Below the pieces are notes generated by a model. That model did not search any database. It was given only the letters and a program-made list of their open reading frames with translations, and was not told the DNA's origin. Positions 34,086-48,327 of a DNA stretch of 59,874 bases are shown one piece after another. This DNA is from Mnemiopsis leidyi (Eukaryota > Ctenophora > Tentaculata > Lobata > Bolinopsidae), in NCBI GenBank assembly GCA_000226015.1, contig JH152749.1, positions 912 through 60,785 of the forward strand, written 5' to 3'. Every line of letters begins with the position of its first letter. Within the stretch, counting starts at the first letter, position 1. A program made the translations under genes and the position numbers.

Positions 34086-35555
34086 AGTCTCTTTATTTGT
34101 TGACTGATCCGCTGGTCGGATTTGTCACCGTGCTTGTGTTCTGGAAACTTAATGCTTCGTTTTGTATTGAGTGTAATAATTTAAGGAATTTTGTTTAGGA
34201 GTGCTTTCTTAGATTGAAGAAGTTTTGTAAAAGCATTAAGCCATGTTTACTTCCATCAAGCATCTGACTTTTTCCTTGAACTTCTGGATTTCAGAAATGG
34301 AAAATTTCAGCGAAATTTGGGGTCATCGTGTAGACTAATAATATTTGGTTTTGGTGCTGATGTGTAAATTGAATTATAAAGTCAACAAATGCTGTTAAGT
34401 ATATATCAACACAACGACGGGAAAGCTTCAACTTATATAATCCAGCGCTTTCATTTTTTCGGTATTGCATGAAAATTATCGCATACGCAGGATCTCTAGC
34501 TTTACCTTTGTTTTTAATTTACTTTCATTCTAAGATCCTAAAATATAAAAACACGTTTATGCTTTTAACTTTTATTTTGAGAAAAATTAAAAATCTGTAG
34601 GACCTAGCGACCATGTTTTGATTTGAAGTTGTAGTTTGAATGTAATATGGAATATAAGGCGTCTACAAGGATGTTTTATCATGTAGTGTATGTGATTTAA
34701 GTTTAACCTTTTTCGGAGGATAAGTACATGCTTATATTTTTGGTTTAAAGTTAAGACCAAATTGATTGATTTGAAGACGTTGAGATAATTATCAATGATT
34801 ACGAATTTTCAGTTTTATTCACAAACAAAATTCAGCGTTTTTTATTCTCACTTAGCCTAAACAGCTTGCAATCCATAAAGTTTTATTCTTTAGCAGCCCG
34901 TTTAGAAGAATAGTACTGTGTTTAAATCTCCTTAAAGCCCTACAGAATACTAATATGAAAACGACATTATAAAAGATAAAATTTCGTAATAAAATTATAC
35001 AGCATAAAATAAAACCGAGTTTATAACGCCTATTTGAGTTCATTCAAGCGCAACCGGCTTTTGACTGATAATATGGACGTACCGATTATTTGCATAAGAA
35101 AAGAAACTGTACTGCAGCCACTACAAAGGGGGCCAAAGATTTTCAGAAGAATATCCTCTGTAAATGTAATCAAAATATTAATAAAAAGTAAATGATCGAA
35201 CATTTTTACGTCCAAATGAAGAAAAGAAGTAATTATTATGGATATTGACTTATATAGCAATTTTTCACCATCAGCACAACAGTAACTAAGTTCTAAGCTA
35301 TCACTAATTTTGTGGGATGTCAAACTTTACTCTGAATATAAGCTTTAGACTTCGCACTAGCTATAACAGTTCAGTCTTTGGAAACTTCGTCTTAAATTTT
35401 AAGTAATCTTTAATACCTATTACCTATCCCATAAAACCGTAACAAATAAAATAAAAACCGAAACCAATGTTACCATAGTTTAAATTGCAGCACCATTTCC
35501 TCATATCAGTCCCACATTTTGCTCTGTAAGGTATAAACCCAACCCCTCATAATCT
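34086..35555. other. 3' flanks of MON2 and the convergent receptor gene
   Basis: AT-rich, no supported genes. It should contain both 3'UTRs. AATAAA-type hexamers occur on the plus strand near 34990, and their complements (TTTATT) lie near 34814-34880 for the minus-strand gene. Which are used cannot be told from the sequence. Confidence 0.45.
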
Positions 35556-38500
35556 TCACTCGGACCAGTACCCACGAGAGACGTCTGTGCTGTTATCAAG
35601 AAGTATAGGAAGCTCCATACCTGGGATAAAAAACGTGTCATGGTATACACGGTGTTCAGTTTAGTGTCTACAGGCAGGGTGTTATACTTGCTAGTAAGTT
35701 CAAGAAACCTTAAATAGTCTAAATAAATGTGTGTAAGGTGATCGTGCGTGGTATTCAATATATCAGGTAACGATGGTCCCGTGGTTTAAAAAAGGTTATC
35801 CTTTAAACGGTCGACAGCTGAGTTTTCATAAATGTAAGTATGTAAATAGCTCAGGTAGCGTTCAAGTTGAAGGTCTGATCCAGACATCGGCCCGACTGAT
35901 GGTGTGCTGAATGCAGCTAAATCTTATTGTTCATAGTCGGTTGTTTCATAAACTTAGACCGTCATCTGTAGCCAGCGCTTAGATTTAATTTCCCAGCTCA
36001 AAGCATTTTAAGTATTGAATTATTAGAAACATTCCCCAAACGTACATAATTCGAGTATTTCTATGCATTGTAGTATGAGGTAAAAATGATAAAATTTACG
36101 AGAAATGTGAGCTGAAAAAAGTTCAAATATTGTTCGACACAATCACTGCTGGCCACAAATTTTGAGAGAATACGGCAGCCTTTGGTGGTAGTGGAAGTAA
36201 AATACCTAAACTGTTTAACATGCTGGAATGTGCGTTATGTATGTAAACATGTACACGTTTACAGGAAACACAACGAACATAACTTACATATATTCTACAC
36301 GTTTTATTCTAGTTTTCGCTACCTCAAAAAACCTGAGAAAACTTAAATTGTTATCGCTTATGCTATCATATAAACTGGGTCAGTATCAAACATGTTAAAT
36401 ATTTTGAATAGCTAAATTCCTCTCCACAAAATATAAATTTCTTTCACCTGGGACAGTTAAATGTTGCATCTTTCTCTGACTTCCTGAAAAATAGAGAATT
36501 TGTCATGTTGACCACAAAATCAGGACAAAAACTTCGAAATTTTCAATACACATTATCTTTGGCACTCAACATTCAACAAACGTATCTAACAGGAAGAGAT
36601 ACTCACAAAAAAGCGATAGAAATGGGTTCTATTAAACTAAGTGGTGTACAATAGACGTTACCTTTGCCACAGTCCTCGATGCTTGAAGCAGATCCGCCCG
36701 AAAAGTCCCAGAAGTGCGGCTTACTAAGGGGATCTGGAAGAGTTTTGTTTAACGATTGTGTGAAACTGTGTTGTCGGCTAACTGGGGAGAGGTATTCTGT
36801 GCCTCGTTAATTTGAATTTCGTTAAACGATTTTATCAACCTCATTGTAGCCCATAGTCATAGTCCACAATTATTAACTGCTTAAATATTCTACAGGGTGG
36901 TTTTAAAATTTGGGTGCATCGCAAATATGCAGTGCAGAGGTGACGACCTTTCAATAATTATCCTCGATTTGATCACAAAAACGGTCATAACTTCGGTTCT
37001 GATTATCATTTTTTGATAAAAATTTCAGGACTTCTTAATGATCAATAAAAGATGATGCCTACAAAGTTTCAAGATGATTCGAGCTATTTTGACGGTTTTG
37101 TAATTTTAGCATATTTTTGCTCATCAACCAAAAATGGCTCATCCTCACCTTTCAGAAACTCATTAGATCTCATCAGCTACACATCATAAACACATCCTGA
37201 AAGTTTCATCAAAAAATATTGACCAGAACTGAAGTTATGGGCAATTTCTCCCCTAGAACTGCATACATATTACGTGATTATCTTATCTGTATTATTCAAC
37301 TTCAGTTGTATTACTTTGCTAATTTTTGAGTAAAATTAATATAGTAATTACACCGTAGTAATACCACTGGAGTGGTATTACNNNNNNNNNNNGTGAAATA
37401 CTTCATAAATCCACTCGCAAGCTCGTGAATTTATTGCATTAATACCACTCGCAAGCTCGTGGTATTAATATGGTAATTGCACTACCAATAGTGTTATTAC
37501 CGTATATTAGACTATAGAGGTATAGTAAGGAATTTGGTTTGTTATGATTGTTGAGAACGGTAATTTGCTTAATATACAGAAAATAAAAATTGCCCATAAC
37601 TTCAGTTCTGGTCAATAGTTTTTGATGAAACTTTCAGGATGTGTTCATGATGTGTAGCTGATGAGATCTAATGAGTTTCTGAAAGGTGAGAATGAATGAG
37701 CCATTTTTGCTTGATATGCAAAAATATGCTAAAATTACAAAACCGTCAAAATAGCTCGAATCATCTTGAAACTTTGTGGGCATTATCTTTTATTGATCAT
37801 TAAGAAGTCCTGAAATTTTCATCAAAAAATGATAATCAGAACCGAAGTTATGACCGTTTTTGTGATCAAATCGAGGATAATTATTGAAAGGTCGTCACCT
37901 CTGCACTGCACATTTGCGATGCACCCAAATTTTAAAACCACCCTGTATAAGGATTCACTCCACTACTTGATATTTACTTTAAAGTTAACAGTATAAGTCG
38001 TTATTACAGAGTTAAGACTCTATATAAATGTTTGTCTGTACGATGTTAACTGTAGCAAATTGCTAAAACTCGAAAGAGCTAGAACGTTATTTTTGAGCAG
38101 ACCTCGAATCATTACTTTACATTTAATCGTCTCAGCAAGTGCCTAGAAGATAAACTAAACTAGATCTTATAGAGAGAAAATGATTTGTAAAACTATATAT
38201 CTTGTAGTATATCAAGTATAGTATATATATATGTAGATTGTACAATGTATCATGTGAGATCTAGAGTACACAGTATACATTTTAATGTTATGTACGAGAG
38301 CTAAAATGTATAACACCTATCACGTGTGCAGCATTACACTTGGCTCGCTGTACTGACACATAGATCATTGAATAACGACACTTGGAATGTTAGACTCTTC
38401 CAGGTAAATAAACCGCGAAATGTCGACTGTCAGACTACAACTATATGATTATTTGATTATATAGGCACACTCAAACTAATCAGGCTATTCTGTTTTACAG

Positions 38501-41500
38501 TCTGGCTTGTTTGAAGTCGGGGCACACTCCTCAAAACTACACTTAGTAACGCGTAAGTGTGCGGAAACTGGTATGCATGTAACATGTGTAAGTGTGTGGA
38601 CACTGACATGCACCCATAACGACTTCATATACATTTCCAGAGATATCAAGCATTAGCGGACTAAATATTCACGGGATGAAATGGATCTACGAAATTCTTA
38701 ACTGCGTTACTGTGTTTCTCACGACACAAAAACTAATAAATATATTAGTCCATACATGTATACGTCCATACATGTATAAGTCCATATATGTATACAACTT
38801 GGAAAATTTAGACAAATCTTAGAGAGATCTGACATTTGTGTCTACTGTCTAGGTGTATGTTTTGAATTTGCAGTGCAATGGTATAGTAATATTTGTTCAA
38901 AACTTAAAAAGTAGACAACAATTCTCTTTGTCTATCACGCTTTCTGCTCAATGATATTATGTTGTTGTCGGTCCAAATCGTTTTGGGTCGCAAAATCACG
39001 TTATAAATATTTATAACAGGTTCCAATATTATAATATTAAGCCACATGCTGTCTATTTTTTTCCGCCCGCAGTAATTCGAAAATAGTTCAACAATGGAAA
39101 CAGTTTAACAAATGAAATTCAAATTTGGATACTAACGATTTGGATATATTACGAACGGGGAATGTTGAATACAATTTAAAAACATTCCAACCGTACGTGA
39201 AAGATTTGCTAGAAAGTTTAAAAGTTCTTTTCGAAAAAGTTACGCGTATTCCTATTGTTTTTCAACGGATAATCAGATAGTATATGGGGTGCAGGGATGG
39301 AATGATTAGCTTCTTTCGACCGCAGGACCACCGCGTGTAGACTAAGATAGTGCATTCTCGCCCTACTCATTCTCAATCAACGCACGTACCGAATGTGTTC
39401 AAAAGTTGTTATATCTATTCTAAAATTCCTGGTGCTGCAATGATATCAAGAATGTGATTTAGGCAGGATAGATACGGTGCTGGGCTTGTACATTCCATAC
39501 AATAAAGCCTGAGCCGTGTGGCAATTATCAGGGTATGCATGCTCTCTGCAACATGTACAAGCAAAGTAAGCAAACAGCACTATATGTCATAGTTAAAGCT
39601 GTGATTGTTAAGGCTGAAGTATGGGTTTATTAAAGTATCAATTTTGATGTTGGTCAATTACATGTGGGACATTCCCCCTGTTGTGCAAAAACTCGACACA
39701 AATTTCAGGCCGTAGAAATTGTCGAAAATTAGAGAACAATTCCCTAGGGAGATTTAAGAGCAGCATGCCTTCATGCAACATGCTAACTTGCTAACTAGAG
39801 TCAATTTTCAACACCTAGCTGGGCTCTTTGCTGGAGTATGATAGAATTTCGACACATTTGTATTTACAGTACAACTTGATACAGGTAGGTATTTGAAACT
39901 AGTGCCACTTAGAACAGCGTATAAAATATTTGAAGGCACGCCAAATAGTTTGAATTTTTTTAAAATTTGGTATTCGGTTTTATGCTTTATTGAAAAAGAA
40001 TTATATCTCTTGCTTTAAATATTGACAGTCAAGGAAAATGTTTACACTGAATTTGATGAAAAATGACCGAGGTCAATAATTCAATCAAGCTGATACATGC
40101 TATGTACATTAGTACACTACTGTGGAAATATAAAATATTAACATAAGATATCTGTTTTATTGTTTTAAAAATAGTGAAACCTTTAAAATATTCCATTGGC
40201 AATACTGTAAATATCGTACATAAAAAGTGAACAATCAACTAAGAAAATATCATATCCTGCCCATTGCCCATGCTTTACCCTGGCCTGTAAAAAGCAATTG
40301 AATTACATATTAAAAAACCTAATTTATCGGATGAATACCAATAACAATAAATTATCGCATATTTTAAAGAGTTCAATTCAAGAAAAAAATCGTATGAACG
40401 AATCTGAAATGACAGCTTTACTGTGGGAGACATTAAGAGCATATTGTTCACAACATTACAATATGTGTGAATGTTTAACGACAAGTTGCTATGGTTACCC
40501 TAGTGTAATATGGTAGGAGATGACAAGCACAAATATGTTCTGGAATCATGTCCTACAAAAACTCTCGTTTAATCTGATTGTATTAAAGATGAGATAAGTT
40601 TATAACAAATAACAATAATCTTAAATCAGGGGATTTATTTCTATTATAAGAGAATGTTCGATTTATGTTCTTCTTTAGAAGTTATATGGCAGCATATAGT
40701 AAAGAAGTGACAAATATTCTGCTATTCTACTGTGAGCAGTTTAACAAATTCGACGACCGACGAGGATATTTTTGAAGATCTTATCCAGTCGGTTTGTCCA
40801 TCCATGCTTAGCGTATTTCTCTACGGCTTCAAGTGCATTTTATGAAAACATCTCCATTCACGTTCGTCTCTGCTAGTAGACAAAGCCCACAGCCTCGTTA
40901 GTTGAATAAGGCGCCTTAACATGCACATATCACCTTGACTTCCGGAACAAATATACTTTTCTTATCTAGCTAGGAGCGTCTCGGTAGAATCTGAAATAAG
41001 ACAAGAACTATGGAGAAAGTAAAGATTGTATCAACAGCCCAGCTAGAAGATGTGAGGCTTGTCAGCGATGTTCCGGTGATCGGGTTACGGAATCTTCAAA
41101 GTTCAGCAGTTCAAAACCGTAGATTAGATCTCTAGATTGGTATTGGAAGACAATGTTGTTGTACAATGATTTGGATTTATTAGTTAAGAAATGATGTTTG
41201 AGAAGAGATCACAGGATTGATTATGAGATAGAAATGTGGTGATGATTGATTTTGCTACGGAGAAACATTAAACACCATACAGCATACACAGTCCACCCGA
41301 ACTGAACAGTGAAGCCCTGGTACACTTGATAGACAACCACATCAACAATCATTGGATAAAATCACAGACAGTACGCTGACAATGACTGGGATGGTATAAT
41401 TTATTAAGTGATTGAGATTTTCAGCAAGATCAGTGTTACACACGATAAACAAGAGCTCGCCTCGAGCGACTCAGCTAGATCTTCATGGTTCGTCTGGGGC

Positions 41501-44500
41501 CTCACTATTTATCCATCCTAACTGTCGAGTAACCTTACTTTCTGAAATCGAGATCGGGAAATATATTTCAACTTCCGCCGATGCAGTGCATTGGATTACT
41601 AAGTTGTAACAGCAGAGAGAAAAGAAGTATGATAACTAAAACTTACCAGCGGGATGTACTGGGTTAGGATTGTCGTACTCTACGTCGCTGTCCACCTGCT
41701 TAACTACAAACCTGTTGATATGTTGTCATGGAAACGTTTTCATGGAAACGTTGATGGGGCAACGTTATTAGGGCAACGTTGTTAGGGAAACTCTGTTAGG
41801 GAAACGTTGTTAGGGAAACCTTGTTAGGGAAACGTTGTTAGGGAAACCTTGTTAGGGAAACCTTGTTAGGGAAACCTTGTTAGGGAAACCTTGTTAGGGA
41901 AACCTTGTTAGGGAAACGTTGTCATGGAAACGTTGTTAGGGAAACGTTACTAGGAAAACGATGCTAGGAAAACGTTGTCGTGGTATCATTGTCATGATAA
42001 CGTTGTATTCGGGACTCATTTTCAATTAACATAAATCCTAAAGTCAATAAAGACTCAGCTCAGGTTCGTCTTGTTGAACTCGTCTTGTTGAAACTCTGAC
42101 AAATGAGCCGACCCCTCAAAACATCGCTGGCATGAATTCCGGACGGGCACTAAATAATTACAGGAAATAGGAAGAAAATTATTTCACATTGGAACAGACA
42201 GAAGCCATCCAAAAGTTCAAGGGCGGAGGAACGTAATGGTAATCCCTATGTGGGAGGAAAGTTAGAAATAAAATTAGAGGACGACAAAACTTGATACTAA
42301 GATGTCTCAAATTTAGTGATGAGGTAACTTTAGGTTTGGACTTTGGGGGCTTACAAATTTTTTCCATCAAATTAATGATGGCGAACGTACAAAGACAGAC
42401 GTTCACTCAGTTAAAATTTTGAGATAAAGAACCGTTTGTCATGTTATGAGTTATCTTTAATAAGCAAGGTAAGAAGTCGCAGCAAAGGGCGTATGAAATG
42501 AATTATGAACAAAAAGGTTAAAATTCCCGATTTCAAAAAATAGAACAATCCGCCAGGTGGTAATTTTGAAATGAATTTTACCAGACCAAACAAAAAGTCA
42601 ATAGAGATATGCCCTGTTTATCTTTTAGCATGTCTTCTTCCTCGATGGCAACTAACCTGTTTGTACCCATGGGTGTAGGGGGCTCAATGTTCAGTTCGAC
42701 AGGAGAGGCAGGGGTCAGGTCTAACTTTACGTCATGTCCGCGAGGTGGTGTCTCCTTGGAGGTGTTAGACCCAGAACTTGATAAGTGAGGTTCTGATCCA
42801 CTGAAGAAGAGAGGTGTAAGGAACAACTTTTAGAGTATTCTTTATATGCTTTAAATAGAAAGTTCTGCTGCTTTTTTGAAGTGCTATATGCACAGTATAG
42901 GCCATAGGGGCTCTAAAGTCTCGAACAGTGGACATCACAAAGGCTGTTTAAAATTCAATTAAGGTCGCTGCCAAAAACGATGGTGACAGTTATTGGCCAG
43001 CCTGTATGTGATTCATCGGTTTATTATTCGATTTAGTATATTATCAGCGTCAACAGCGACCTCCCGCCTGATTCATTCGCTGAATTTTTGGAATGTTTTA
43101 ACGTTATCTAGACAGGCTGCTAAGTTCTTTGCAAGTTTCATCGATAAACCTTGCTTGGACTTTGACACAAAGTGGGAAACTCCGAAATATAAACGATATT
43201 GTATTACTGATAACTTGAATTTGTACTGATTTAATGAAGCAGACTTCAATTCACTGAAGTTTGATAATTTTTCGCGAAAAATCAAGACGTAAACATAAAT
43301 CTGGATGAAAATCATAAAACTGTACTTTATTCAATGAATAACCAAATTGAATGCTGATTAAACACATAAATGATTCATCAGCGGCCCAACTGAACAGCTA
43401 GGATGAGCTATTAGAATCAGCTATGTTTTATAATAAGGCGGGATGGAACCTTACATGGAACCCCAAACCAAGAAACATAATATGTAATATGCTGAAAAAT
43501 GGGAAATATAATAAGAATTGTGAACCTACTTAAGATTACTAAAGTCCTCTAGTGGGTCATATCCATCTGTTTCAACGTTATTCTTGTTGGACCTAAAATC
43601 GGGAAATCACATCATGCCAAGTAAAGAATACTAAAGTAGTGTTAGTATTCCGAAACATCGAGCATGCTTAGAGACACGAGAAAAAAGTGTCAGATTTGGT
43701 AAAATAATGCAATCAGATAACTGATAATGATAAGATTAAGAGCACTTGTTACTGACGCTGGGGGTTATATTGCCACTTTCTCCAAATACAATATTTTGGT
43801 ATAGACTATGAAAAAGACATGCATCCTGCTCTATGGCTTCCTCTACGGTATTCCTAGCTCATTGTGACTGTCTTTTGATTATAATCATGATCAACTGAAA
43901 TTCTTCAGCTTATTTTTGCTTTACTTGCGCGGGGTAGTACATTCAATTACTTCAAAGCTCAATGTTATATGAATGCTTATACTATGAAATAGAGATTCCA
44001 CTCATTAACATTTAAAAATACTTTTGCAAGGCGGCTAGTATTTTGGCAGTATAGAATATAATATAAACCTCCAAGATACCTAGAGCATTGGTCCACATCA
44101 AATATAGCATGCAATGTTTAAAGTTCACAGAACCAGCCGGTTACAAATTGCATCATAAGTTTAAAACCAAGCTAAAGGGCAGTTCCATCCACCTTATCTC
44201 CAGTGCCATGGTACAACCTATGATCTAAACTAGTTACAACGTCAGCAAGCAGATTTGACACGAAAATCAAATACGGACTAGCGACAAGCTAACATCCACC
44301 GTACACACTGAACATGCAGCAGTGCGAAACCTGTGGTTTTTGAGGTTGCTCTTTTTGGGGAGGCATATCTTGTCTTTGGGCTTGGGCTCCGGAAGATCGT
44401 CGGCGGAGTTGAAACGTTTGGTAATGTTGATCGTGGAGAACTGGACCTGGGTTCGTGATGTGGGTTACAAGTTAATCAAGATAATGGGGTTGGGTGCCTG

Positions 44501-46997
44501 ACGAGTCGAGAGGAGGCATTGTGATAAAGCCTTGAAGGGCACATATAATAATTGGGTATATCAATCTTGGATTGTACGAGCGTATGTTGTAGGCCGCCTG
44601 AATAATGCCTGCGTAATTGTGCGTGATTAGATTTGTGAACACAATGCTCTACATCTCTACATCCGTATTTATTCTTCTAATAACCGCAGTAATAAGTAAT
44701 AGCAATCCCAATAGGTAGTAGTAAGATACACAATTACACAGGGTAATTCCCGTAATTACACAAGGCTCCAGAAACGGAAGACAAATCAAATATCTCGAGA
44801 ATACAGGGAAGAATGCAATATGTAAAGCCCCAAATCCCCATATTAGAAACGGTCGCCAGCTCAAGAAATGTACACCCTACTCTCTTACTGTTCGGGGGCG
44901 AACTCGTGGTATTTCACTCTCATTTGAGCACACGCGAATGTAATGATAGCTGCCATAATGCATTACCGGCTTAAGATCAGTGCCCTGAGAGAAATCTTGA
45001 TATTTGATACTTTAATGACTATCAAGATATGTCGCGAGACTAAGAATCCTTTCAAATAAAAATTACAAACCTTATTCATGTCTCTGTTGTCCTTCACTAA
45101 ACAACTGTTAGCTACTACTAGAGCATGTAATGCAGCATGTTTAGTCGGTGACAATTTCACACTCTGTCTACGTCTCAACGAGACATTTCTGTTTTGTCTC
45201 GCCAAGTCTAAAACACGATCTGACACGCGATCTGACGAGCGTTCTGACGAGCGTTCTGACACGCGATTACACCCCGCTAAACACACACTCACCGATCTAG
45301 ATCTCCCCCTCATCATACTAGCGGGATCCCCACTATCCCCGAATATAGTCCGGACATGTCTCCGTTTCTCTGGGTTGGAGATGTGGATGGTAGCGCCCGC
45401 TCTGACGTGACTGGGCTGTACAGTTCCCGGGAAGATCCCCATCACAGTTGGGCGGGCCCCGGCAGGTTGGGGGGTCGGTAAACTGCGAGGAGATTAGTCA
45501 ATACTCTCACAGTTCTGCTGTTCTGTTTACCGTGCCTCGGTAATTTTAAAATATAACTTATGTTACATCTCAGTTACATCTCAGTTCGGCAAGTAGAAAA
45601 CTATAAAATTGTTATAAAATTGTTATAAAATTGTTATAAAATTGTTATAAATTGTTATAAAAAGCCCACCTCCTGCCATATTTGTATTTGCTTTGTGATA
45701 GTATCTTGTAGGCATCGTTTATTCTGTCTATCCTGTCTTGCGCTACGTGTGAGGCGGGCCCCATGAAGCCGGAACCTTCCCCTACTTTCAGAATACCTGC
45801 AAATACAATGCGTCAGTTTTCTTGGAGTTCACACACATGGAATCCTTGAAACCGTAGTCCTGTCAGCAAAATTACAGATTTATTCGTAAAGAACTGTCTG
45901 ATTGCATTTGTTTTCACAACATATTCACCATCTGCTGTGCAACAAAAATTCAGTCATAACATTGAAATTGGCATGTTATTAATATTATGCTCAACACGTA
46001 CTGTACTGTGTGAAGTGCCGTTTTAATGCTTATATACGAATACAATACATCGCTGTTGCCACCACAGAATTGTACGATAGACAGTGGCCAACCTTATAAA
46101 TATTTTCGTAACTTCATGCCAAACCACAATTTACTGATCGGTATCCAATTAGCTGAATTTCAGTTAATATCGTCATAGTAAGTAATAGTTTCGACCAAAC
46201 ATCACGTCTAAACATCACGTCTAAATGAATAAACAGTAAATCTTAATTTATAAATCAGCCAAAATTTAACACCAATCCTATCTTATATATAGTATAAGAG
46301 GTTACAAAGTCGCAACCTCGATTCCAGGACTTAATAGCTAAAGGACTATTTATCTAAACGGGTATTTTCAGCTAAATCATATTTTAGCTGAATAGTCCTA
46401 GGATCGGACCATTTAGCTAAGATGTAACTTGTTTCATTTTTAGCTAAATCGTCCTCATTCCGGACCATTAAGCTACTAGACCATTTAGCTAAACGTCTCA
46501 TCTGGAATGTCATTATGTTTAATTCACAGATTCATGTACAGAATAAGGTTAACAACGTATTTCTCTCTTCGGTAAATGTAGAGTTCCAGAGCAGCAGGTT
46601 CTCTCCTTATAAACTCGTCATGTAGGAAGGGAGGATGGCGATGTCTCGTAAAGAGGTTAGGAGTCTTGTTAGCTTTCTGAACTCGTGCTCGTCTACCCAT
46701 TCGAGAGTGAGGAGATCTTGCAGTTGAGGTTCGCCACCCCTTCAAAGTCTAAGGCTCCAAGAAAATCTACAACAAACTCCTTTGTAGTCATGTCCGTTTC
46801 TATAGACTGCTTCTTGATAGAGTTCTTCACCTCCAACACTGCGATAGTTGCTTCTTGCGAGGGGTGGGAGTGTGTAGGCAGAGAAGAAGAGAGCAGTGAG
46901 GGTGATTCGGGCGTTACAGGTAGTCTGTCTAACGTAACTGTATAGTAGGTGTTCTCCTTGTGCTGTCTGTTCTTGGTATACCGATATTTGTCGATGA
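35556..46997 (-). CDS. Cytoplasmic-tail exons of a type I membrane protein (9 exons, C-terminal block)
   Basis: In transcription order: 46997-46615, 45796-45670, 45482-45071, 44446-44331, 43592-43530, 42800-42657, 41711-41647, 36733-36662 and 35620-35556 (TGA). Every junction from 45796 onward agrees in phase with good splice sites, and the first joins in phase to the exon ending at 48328. The encoded tail (about 480 residues) is hydrophilic, with no enzyme domain that I can see. It has basic Ser motifs (GRSRSVSV, RRRQSVKLSP), an Arg/Ser/Glu/Asp mini-repeat (SERSSERSSDRVSDR) encoded by tandem 12-mers near 45220-45268, and Tyr motifs such as YDPL, YDNP and YWSE that could bind SH2/PTB domains or adaptors. 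The exon 46615-46997 changes frame between about 46697 and 46745 (see findings). Linking to the N-terminal block is an inference from phase. Confidence 0.65.
36893..37945. mobile_element. Long-TIR non-autonomous DNA transposon (TA-flanked)
   Basis: The ends are CAGGGTGGTTTTAAAATTTG and its complement, each directly flanked by TA, the target-site pattern of the Tc1/mariner superfamily. The terminal inverted repeats extend about 370 bp inward on both sides with few mismatches. The centre holds short palindromes (TAATACCACT and AGTGGTATTA) and an 11-N gap. No transposase frame is present. It lies in an intron (36734-41646) of the minus-strand membrane-protein gene. Confidence 0.88.
37382..37392. 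other. Assembly gap (11 N)
   Basis: The gap sits at the centre of the long inverted repeat, where assembly or sequencing through a hairpin commonly fails. The true element length is unknown. Confidence 1.
37946..41646. other. Large intron, no features recognised
   Basis: AT-rich intronic sequence of the minus-strand membrane-protein gene. I find no conserved frame, RNA gene or strong repeat; short frames near 40029-40516 have no coding character. Confidence 0.5.
41736..41985. repeat. 14-bp minisatellite GTTAGGGAAACCTT
   Basis: About 17 tandem copies of a 14-bp unit, with GTTAGGGAAACGTT as the main variant and degenerate units (GTCATGGAAACGTT) at both edges. It lies in the intron just upstream (in transcription sense) of the exon at 41647-41711. 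The GTTAGGG string resembles the animal telomere hexamer, but the array is not telomeric. Confidence 0.95.
45588..45660. repeat. 11-bp AT-rich tandem repeat
   Basis: Five to six copies of ATAAAATTGTT in the short intron between the exons at 45482 and 45670 of the minus-strand gene. It begins about 10 bp from the 45670 donor. Confidence 0.9.
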
Positions 46998-47470
46998 CTG
47001 CGTTGAGAGCTCATCTCTTTCCAGTAACAAAGGTGATTGTTGTAGTAGTAGTTGAATCCATAATTATTGATGACGATACTATTACGGGATTGTTACTACC
47101 TTCGATATGTTTCACATCTTCAGACTTTGGGTTATAGCATCTTGATTACTCACTGTACCTTCAGCTCGTCAGATCGCATCACGCGAGTAAAGGCTTTTTG
47201 ATGATTTTGTTGCAACGTAACTGCATGGCTGAAGGACATTTAAGCTAAAAGGCTGAATCGGGGTTTACTCGATATTTGACTGGAATAAAGGCTCCAGATC
47301 ACATGTCTCCATAATCCATATTTATCTTCACGCTTATTCAGTAGAGTAGAGGAGTGCAGATTGAGCTAAATAGCCCGCAAATCGGACCTTATAGCTAAAG
47401 GGCCATTTAGTGTTGGCTTAATTTAGCTGAAAAGTCCGTTTGCTATATAGTCCTTTAGGTATATAGTCCG
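46330..47470. repeat. Dispersed TTTAGCTAA / GGACCATTTAGC motifs
   Basis: Many short degenerate copies of TTTAGCTAAA and GGACCATTTAGCTAA, plus their complements, in two clusters (46330-46505 and 47220-47470) either side of the 46615-46997 exon. They look like a decayed satellite or clustered short elements. Confidence 0.6.
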
Positions 47471-48327
47471 CCTACCGAAGTTTTAAAATAGTCCGAAAGT
47501 ATTTTCAAATGACTATGTATTGTATTTGTATTTGTATTTTGTTACACCTGTAACCAGGCTTTACCAGTTAAACCGAAGGGACTCCATGACCATGGTCAAA
47601 TTTTAAATATTACAAATGGTCAAAATTTTGACCATGACAAAAATCCAACTTTTCAGTGGTTATGGTCAACCTCTTAACGATTGACCATGAGGCAAATTCC
47701 AGGGTGTTAAGGTCATCGTCAGTACCTTGCCCCGCCCCTCCCCCCCCCCCTTCATCAGAAAAGAACCGTGGAGTTCTTGGCACACACAATTCACTCTAGA
47801 CTAAAGTGTTTACAATCTGACTAGGCTAGCAGAAATAGAAATGAAGATAAACAGGCTTAAGAATAAACAGCCGACACAGCGCAGGAACAATGCAATTGAC
47901 TGGTGAAGTTGAAGGTAAGTCGAGGGTTAGGTAAACATTCAAACATTTAACTGAACAGGTGTCAGGCACAAATCCCGACAGTACACACGTGTTGTGGTTA
48001 TACTTAATTCTCAGTAAATGAGGGTAAGACACAGTTACATGGCTATTGTGCTACACAGAGTACAAGACAGGAAAACTACTTCGACTGTAATTGTAGGTAG
48101 GTCCGTAAGTTTAAAGGTCGTTGTCTTTTGTTAGATGTCTGTTTCAGGCTCCCTCGGTAACACGTGATGTCTTAATTTAGCAATTCAATGCGATGAATTT
48201 CTTAGTAAAAGTCAGGACATTATATGGTTATGATAAAAAGTGTATCAAAAATAGAAACAAACAATTTACACAGGTCGATTTATTTTGTCTCGGTTTCACA
48301 TCGAATAATTTAACTAAACAGTCACAC

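Noticed and set aside
41736-41985. Interstitial telomere sequence
   Set aside because: The unit is 14 bp (GTTAGGGAAACCTT), with TTAGGG only once per unit and not as hexamer repeats.
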